Made by a program: the position numbers and the translations under genes. The notes under the pieces were generated by a model. It saw only the letters and a program-made list of their open reading frames with translations. It did no database searches and had not been told where the DNA came from. From the NCBI GenBank assembly GCA_029216955.1, contig JANAVB010002199.1:14563417-14627416 (forward strand): DNA of 64,000 bases. Direction: 5' to 3'. The DNA comes from Iris pallida (Eukaryota; Streptophyta; Magnoliopsida; Asparagales; Iridaceae). The stretch's first letter is position 1; each line of letters opens with the position of its first letter. Shown piece after piece: positions 57,723-64,000 of the stretch.

Positions 57723-58238
57723 TTTAGAGCCGGTTCCCGAGGACTCAGCTTACTTCTACCTCCAGGATGGTCAACACTAGGAGAATGATTGCAGGAGGAC
57801 TCGAGTGGGTTCCTTACTTCACCGCTCGTTTTGTTATTTACCTTTATACTTAGCCGTTTGGCACCGACATGTTAGTCGGATTGTCTTGTATTTACTTTTA
57901 CATGATTGTAATTAAGTCAGACTGCAGCTGATAACAATTGTGTATACTTGTTATATCATCTGGCTATATTTTGTAAAACCAGATCTCAAGGACATTTTGA
58001 CTAAGCGTTTGGGACGCCTTACTGCTTTATCTTATATGTTCTCTATTTACGTTTCTTGATTGAATGATTGAGACAATAGATGTGAAATGACCATAGTAAG
58101 ACCTTTATGTAGTATGCACCCCCTCGTCTGGTTAGACAGCATTGATCGTATTATACGGTATTCATCTACCCGTAATACGTAGCTGGCTGAGTCATTCCCC
58201 CGCTCTCCAGTATTCTGGTTCTGGGGCGTGACAGACAT

Positions 58239-61200
58239 ACCAGACACTTGGATACAAATCTCGCTATCTCTCTTTTCATGCCATTCCACCAAAAGAACTG
58301 CCTGATATCTCGATACATCTTCGTTCCTCCTGGATGAATGGAGTAAATAGAACTATGAGCTTCGGACATAACTTCTTGCCGAAGGTCTCCACTCGGTACA
58401 CAGAGTCTGTTTCTAAACCTGAGCGTACCATCTTCATGAATCACTAACTCCTTCCTACGGCCTGATTCATACTCCGACCGCAACTTCTGAATCTATAGAT
58501 CTCCTGCTTGTGCTGCCCTTATCCTCTCTACTAAGGTTGACTGAATCTGCATACTGGTCATTCTTCCTATATCCCTTGGCAAAACTACTTCGATTCCCAT
58601 ACTCTGAAGGTCTTCTAAAATATGCTTCTGCGAGGTCAAGATAAAGGCACTGTCCCTCCTACTCAGTGCATCTGTAACTATATTCGCCTTGCCTGGATGA
58701 TACTGAAGATCTAAGTCAAAATCCTTCAGTAGTTCTAACCATCTTCTTTGCCTCATGTTCAAATCTTGCTGCATGAACACGTATTTCAAACTCTTATGAT
58801 CAGTATAGATCTCTACCCGATCCCCGTACAAATAATGCCTCCACAACTTGAGTGAAAACACCACAGCTGCTAACTCCAAATCGTGAGTCGGGTAATTCTT
58901 CTCATGGTCTCGAAGCTGTCGAGACGCATATGCTATCACCTTTCCGTGCTGCATCAATACACATCCAAGACCCTTCCCTGATGCGTCACAATAGACTGTA
59001 AAGCCTCCCGCTCCTACCGGAAGCGTCAAGATCGGGGCTGAGATCAACCTCTTCTTCAATTCTTCAAATAATGCCTGACAGCTAGCTGACCAAACAAACT
59101 CTACGTCCTTGTGCGTCAAACGCGTTAAAGGCGCAGAGATCCTGGCAAAGTCTGCCACGAACCTTCGGTAGTAACCAGCTAACCCTAAGAAACTTCGCAC
59201 TTCTGCAACCGTTCTCGGGACTGGCCAATGCTCTACGGCCTCAATCTTCTTCGGATCCACTGACACTCTTGCCCCAGAAATTACATGCCCCAGGAACGAA
59301 ATATGATCTAACCAAAATTCACACTTGTCGAGCTTCGCATAAAGTTGATGCTCCCTCAATGTCTGCAAGACAGTCCTAAGATGTTTCTCATGCTCCTCTT
59401 CACTGCTGGAGTAGACAAGAATGTCATCTATGAATACCACCACAAATTTATCCAAATACGACAGAAAGATGCGGTTCATTAAATCCATGAATACTGCGGG
59501 GGCATTGGTTAGTCCAAAGGGCATTACTAAAAACTCATAATGCCCATATCTAGATCTGAATGCTGTCTTCGGTATGTCTTGCTCCCGGACTCTTACTTGA
59601 TAGTATCCCGACCGAAGATCGATCTTGGAAAAGACACTGGCCTTGCTCAACTGGTCAAACAGGTCATCAATCCTTGGTAGCGGGTACTTATTCTTCACTG
59701 TTACTGCATTCAGCTTGCGGTAGTCGATGCACATCCTCGTCGACCCATCCTTCTTGGGAACTAGAATCACTGGCGCGGCCCAGTACGATTTACTGTCTCG
59801 GATGAATCCCTTAGACTTCAACTCTTCTTCATGTTGATACAACTTATCCTGTTCTGACGGCGACATTCTGTAAACTCTATCTGCAATAGGCCTCGTTCCA
59901 GGGTTCAACTCAATGCTAAATTCTACCTCTCTGACTGGGGGTATCCCTGGGAGCTCATCAGGGAAGACGTCGAGAAAATCTTCGACCACTCTCGGAATTT
60001 GTCCTGGCTCTGACACTGCTGCTGAGATGACGCCTCCGGCCTGATTCTTCAAGGTTCGAGTAAAGATGAATTGCTCCATCCCAGGAACGCTGAATATGAC
60101 CCTACCTCCTCTACAATCAATTGTCGCATGACTGTCTCTCAACCAGTCCATGCCAAGAACGACATCAAAATTCCCCATAAGAAATTCAATCAATGATGCG
60201 GGCAGTAAATGCCCACACACCTCCACCGGACATGAAAAGTGCACTCTGCTAACTTCTACGAGCCCATTGCCGGTGAGTATATCCATCCTCTCCGGCAATG
60301 CCTCAAACTCTAATCCAATCCGTGTAGCATATTGTGCAGAGATGAATGAATGAGTAGTGCCTGAATCAAATAATGCTACAGCGGGAAATGAGGTGACGAG
60401 AATTTTACCTGCCACCACGTCACTAGACGCTAGAGCCTCTCCCAAGGTCAATGTGAGAGCCTGGCCCCGCGGAGCCCCTTGTTGCGGCCTTTCTCGACCA
60501 TGCTGTTGCTGCCTCTGAGGGCCTTCGGCTTCCTGTGCCTGGCGAAACATCTGAGCCTGCGTTGGTAGACGCTGGGCTAGGGGCCATACTGCTAATACTG
60601 GCCCTCCACTCGGGGTTGCCACCGGAGCTGGCAATGCTGGAAACTGCTGAGCTGGCCCTCCTGGCCTCTGCATCACAGGACAAGTAGAAATACGGTGGTC
60701 TGAACTACCACACCTCAAGCATAAGCCATTCGTTGACCGGCACACCTCCCTCGTGTGCCCTGCCTTCCCACAGAATGTACAGCCCTGGGGTGCTTCCTGA
60801 CGCTGTTGCTGGTTTCTCGGCTGCTGATGTCGAACTGGCGCTGTATTTGTTGACACGGCCGTCCTCCGCGGCGCTCCTGCATCATGAATACGTACACCGG
60901 GTGCTGGTGCCGATGTTCGCTGCATTCCTCCTCCAACCTGGGAATGAGATCTCTTCTGACCTCCTGCCCTCGATGCCAACCTCTGCTGGGTAAGCTCGTG
61001 CCTCCGGGCTGCCGTCAAGACAGCGTCAAACATCTGGTAGTCGTGTCCCTCCACAAGCTGTAGTAGTTCCAAATGAAGTCCCTGCTGGAACCTCATAGCT
61101 TTCTCTGGCTCCGTTGCCACCATTGCTGGTACGAAATGGCACAACCTGCAGAACTCTGCTGCATACCCATCTACGGTCTTGCCTGCTTGCTTGAGACTGA

Positions 61201-61717
61201 TAAACTTCTGCTGGAGCACATATCGAGCTACTACGCCAAAATACTTGGCCTTGAATCTGTCACTGAAGGTGGTCCAACGAACAGGGCGTCTTGTACCAAC
61301 TTCTTCTGATGCCCACCAGTCGCGGGCAAGATCCTGAAGTACCAGTTTCACCTGATCAACCTTCTCATCATCTGGAACCTTGGTTGCCACAAGAATGGCT
61401 TCGATGTCTTGAATCCATGCATCCGCAGTGATGGCATCCTCCGTGCCATCAAAATACCTCGGGTTCAAGCGACGAAATCTTCCTGATGCTCCCGAGTCAA
61501 CCCCGGCACTCCTCTCAAGAGCTAACTGAATCCCTTGGTTCAGCAACACGTTCTGCTCCTGCTGCCGAGTCTGTTGCTGTTGGTTAGTGACAAGAAACCC
61601 CCGGATGATCTCCAGGAGTGCTACGGCGTCTGGTACTGCCGTCGCTGCTGGTGCTGCAGGGGTTTCAATAACCTGCGGCTGCACTGCCTCGGGTTCCATT
61701 TCTGCTCGTGCCTGCAC
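58239..61717 (-). pseudogene. Chromovirus Gag-Pol (5' part), one in-frame stop
   Basis: From 61717 the frame gives Gag (capsid region about residues 80-260, [16 protein letters not shown]), two CCHC knuckles (about 313-346, [14 protein letters not shown] and [14 protein letters not shown]), aspartic protease (about 451, [10 protein letters not shown]), reverse transcriptase (about 620-780, [11 protein letters not shown] near 762) and RNase H (about 907-990, [10 protein letters not shown] and [11 protein letters not shown]). A TAG at 58493-58495 interrupts it; the same frame continues to the integrase HHCC finger (GGTKMYRDIRQFFWWNGMKR then CLVC), where the solo LTR sits. Apart from this stop and the insertion I see no damage. 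The true start may be upstream, because the frame stays open past 61717 toward CTCCATAG, a possible splice acceptor. Confidence 0.92.
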
Positions 61718-62006
61718 TGGAGAAGGTTCTCTCCCCTGTTGCTGCCCAGTCGAGCCATGCTCTTGCTGCTCTTCCTCATGGGCCTCTCCCGCTACTGAGA
61801 ATGAAGCACCCCTATGGAGAAGAATATAAGATTATCAAGTCCGGACGAGGAAGATTTCGAGGATGCAAGTCAAGTTAGAGATCAAGGCAAGGACAGAGAA
61901 TTCGAAACGGAATTTCAAGGGGAACAAGTTTTGATTGAGACTCCTAATAATTCGCAATACCCCACAAGTCTGAAAATCAGACCTGCATGGGCCACCACTA
62001 AAACCT
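61718..62006 (-). promoter_or_regulatory. Chromovirus untranslated leader with candidate primer site
   Basis: Minus strand, starting at the LTR: AGGTTTTAGTGGTGGCCCAT then GCAGGTCTG. TGGTGGCCC would pair with a tRNA ending GGGCCACCA; it is not the initiator-Met site. The same block follows the 5' LTR of the gag-only element at 26493. Confidence 0.55.
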
Positions 62007-62648
62007 TGTCACGCCCCAGTACCGAAATACGGAGACGGACTAGGCCAGCTACACCATATGAGGTACGTAACGTCATACGGCGATCGTGGCTGTCGAGAGA
62101 CTAGGGGGTACATGCTACAATCAAGTCTCCTATGGTCCCACAGAGTTCTATGTCTCAATCAATCGAATCACATCAGCAAATAAATGAACATTAAAGATAA
62201 AGCAGTAAGGCGTCCCCGACGCTTCATCAAAATGGTCATGAGAGACTAGCTTTATAATTTAGCTATCTCAGAGAGTCAGGAGTACAAAATTATACACAGC
62301 TGCAGTCTGTTTATTTATAATTCTGTACTGACACAAAATATCAAGTAATCCGGCTAACAGGTGCCGGTGGCTAAACGCCGCAAAGGTATAAACAGGAGTG
62401 GTGGAGAAGAAACCCACTCGAGTCCCCGAACTGCCATGCTCCTAGTATGCACCATGGATGTCAGGGAGGAAGATCGTGTCCTCAGGCTCTGCTACGGGAT
62501 CTGGCCAAACAAAACCAGCGGGGTCAGCCCCGAATAGCAAGTACCGCCAAAGGGGCACAAGAGTTAAGATTAAAAATCCAGTTAAATAGAATAATTGATA
62601 ATAGTAATACTTATGCTATTATTATAGGGTAGCGCAACATCCTCGAAC

Positions 62649-62695
62649 CCATATGGCACCCTTACAACCAAACAAGGACAAAAGGTGCCGCATGG
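62649..62695 (-). other. Stem-loop A, chromovirus LTR copy 1
   Basis: CCATATGGCACC pairs with GGTGCCGCATGG: 11 of 12 positions pair if one G-U is allowed. The loop contains AACCAAACAAGGAC (sense GTCCTTGTTTGGTT). Confidence 0.7.
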
Positions 62696-62801
62696 AGTCG
62701 GGACGTGTCGTACTCTATAACTTTCACATAAGTTAAAAGGTATAAACAATAAAATCTCCTGATCGTGACTTCGGTCGATAGCCTATCGCAGCACAATAAC
62801 T

Positions 62802-62830
62802 AACCCAACAATCAAACAAGAACATGGGTT
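62802..62830 (-). other. Stem-loop A, chromovirus LTR copy 2
   Basis: AACCCA pairs with TGGGTT around ACAATCAAACAAGAACA. Confidence 0.6.
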
Positions 62831-62944
62831 GGATCATGTACCATGATAGACCATGTTCCTCAGTCATTCACAGAAGTAGCACTCCATAATCAGAATAAGT
62901 CTTCCGTTCATAACTTCGGTCCACAGCCTATCATAGTACGATAA

Positions 62945-62977
62945 CCAACCCAACAATCAAACAAGAACATGGGTTGG
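62945..62977 (-). other. Stem-loop A, chromovirus LTR copy 3
   Basis: CCAACCCA pairs with TGGGTTGG over 8 bp around ACAATCAAACAAGAACA. It is part of a duplication of about 143 bp together with copy 2. Confidence 0.65.
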
Positions 62978-63737
62978 ATCACGTACCATGACAGTCCGCT
63001 TCCCTCAGTTACTCACGGAAGGTAATAGGATACAAGCAAGTCATTTTCACGGCCAATCAAGTCTACGAGTTTCTAGTGGGACGAGGTTATCCTCGCATCA
63101 TGTTATTTAGAAATCCTCAGATCGTATCTTTCCAGCAAGACTAGCCAACCCAGGGGTTCGCGTAGACAGGTATGATTGAGCACAGGTCCATCGCAAGGCT
63201 ACCTTGCCAAAACATATAATATATAGCATGAATTAATCGGATACAGTCATCCACTCGTTGCAGATGACACAGTATCCGTGGAGACCAGCCGGCGCGTCAA
63301 GACAGTATCTCAAGGCGGCTGGTGTAACACGATCTCGGGATTTTGCCCTCCCCATGCATCTAGTATATTTAGTTGCCTAATTTAACCCTAGGTGAAATCT
63401 TGGACTTTCATACTGTGGCCTGCATGATTATCCTCCTAAAGTCGTACTTTAGTACGAGTACCCCAAAGAGGATCCATGTCAATCAGTATGTCAACATGTT
63501 CTACCCTCCTTAGTGTAATGCATCATTGCAAATACGCCACGTGGAGTTACGAGTCATTTGTCGAGCATGAACAGGAACTGGGACATTCAGGTACATGTAT
63601 CAGGTAGGAACACTTTGTTCTCCGGGGTCACATTAGTGCTCATTTCATGCTCGGGACAAAAGACGTAAGGATATAAAATGGGCATATAATATATATATAA
63701 TAATAATAATAATAAGGTAACAAGATAGGGCACAAAA

Positions 63738-64000
63738 GTCCATGCGGCTCAAAGGGAGTGAGTCCATGCGGCTGGGTCAATACAGGTTCATGCGGCTGGG
63801 ACTGCACGCTTATGCGGCTCAAGGAGCCCAAGGCGCATGCGGCTGGAAAGGCGGGTTCATGCGAACGAAGGAGGGTCGGCTTATGCGGCTGCGAAGGGAG
63901 CAATCGCCAGGCGGCCGGGGTTCAACAGCATATGCGGCTATGATCAGACGAAGTCCTATGCGGCTGAGCATGGGCAATACATATGCGGCTGGGTGATGGA
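63738..64000 (-). repeat. LTR minisatellite, CATGCGGCTS core, runs off the edge
   Basis: Nine or more copies of ATGCGGCTCAA or ATGCGGCTGG-like units separated by variable spacers, the same core as at 46735-47375. The end is not in the window. Confidence 0.85.

Larger units (their letters stand above)
55330..58233 (+). mobile_element. Solo LTR inserted in the chromovirus pol gene
   Basis: Ends TGTCACTTCCCG and CTGGTTCTGGGGCGTGACA, flanked by GACAT (55325-55329 and 58234-58238). 2904 bp and no interior. TATTTAAA lies at 55618-55625, so U3 is about 0.3 kb and the remaining 2.6 kb would be transcribed leader. Its 3' end is closest to the solo LTR 44426-48042. Confidence 0.9.
53071..64000 (-). 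mobile_element. Ty3/Gypsy chromovirus, runs off the window edge
   Basis: Plus-strand layout: LTR 53071-54008, polypurine tract, pol end, nested solo LTR, pol start and gag, leader, and a second LTR from 62007 to beyond 64000. Both LTRs open TGTCACGCCCCAGTACC. The integrase C-terminus has a chromodomain-like block, which points to the Tekay/Del group of chromoviruses; these often use the chromodomain to choose heterochromatin. The target duplication cannot be checked because the right end is outside the window. Confidence 0.88.
62007..64000 (-). repeat. Chromovirus 5' LTR, incomplete at window edge
   Basis: Starts (plus) TGTCACGCCCCAGTACC and reaches the window end inside its minisatellite. 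It contains hairpin B (about 62515-62530, CGGGGCTGACCCCG on the minus strand) and three stem-loop A copies. At 1994 bp or more it is far longer than the deleted 3' LTR. Confidence 0.88.

Overview
The window is nuclear DNA from a flowering plant. It holds plant-type LTR retrotransposons, MITEs, a FAR1-type Mutator-like transposase, hAT and Helitron elements, long AT microsatellites, GT-AG introns, a Rab GTPase first exon and a pentatricopeptide-repeat (PPR) gene fragment. I cannot name the species. Almost everything recognisable is a mobile element or a piece of one; there is no operon-like order, and the story is which element landed in which.

Left part (1-21060). A foldback MITE (977-1206) precedes a decayed FAR1/MULE transposase gene (1414-4005, + strand). 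A Harbinger-like MITE (4006-4422) sits exactly on that gene's stop codon. Two minus-strand genes of the plant Ulp1-like (peptidase C48) family follow. One (5517-9705) is broken, and three of its introns hold arrays of one 22-24 bp palindrome. The other (10450-11803) is a six-exon gene whose reading frame I could follow without a break. A broken hAT transposase (13783-15863), the end of a Ty3-type LTR element (17091-17746), exon 1 of a RabE/Rab8-like GTPase (19654-19726, - strand) and two MITEs complete this part.

Middle (21061-49552). This is one Ty1/copia element (coding strand -, target duplication AGTAC) swollen to 28.5 kb by nested insertions, each bounded by its own 5-bp duplication. Its left LTR holds a non-coding large retrotransposon derivative (21857-38197, GGGAA), whose left LTR holds a gag-only element (22988-31990, TGGCT). 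Its right LTR holds a solo Ty3-type LTR (42565-48971, CTCCT), which holds another solo LTR (44426-48042, GTTTT). LTR-LTR divergence counted by eye falls with nesting depth (about 4%, 1.7%, 0.25%), as expected if the outer element is oldest.

Right part (49553-64000). After repeat-rich flank comes a short Helitron (51342-52259) carrying a PPR gene fragment, then a hAT-type terminus (52981-53070) cut by a Ty3 chromovirus on the minus strand (53071 to beyond the window). The chromovirus has gag, protease, reverse transcriptase, RNase H, integrase and a chromodomain-like tail. It carries one in-frame stop and is split by another solo LTR (55330-58233, GACAT).

The most interesting signal is in the long LTRs of this chromovirus family. 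The predicted transcribed leader of each holds a minisatellite that differs between copies, then short stem-loops whose loop (GTCCTTGTTTGGTT-like) is conserved while the stem sequence changes and stays paired. A second small hairpin behaves the same way. This suggests selected RNA structure in the genomic RNA leader.
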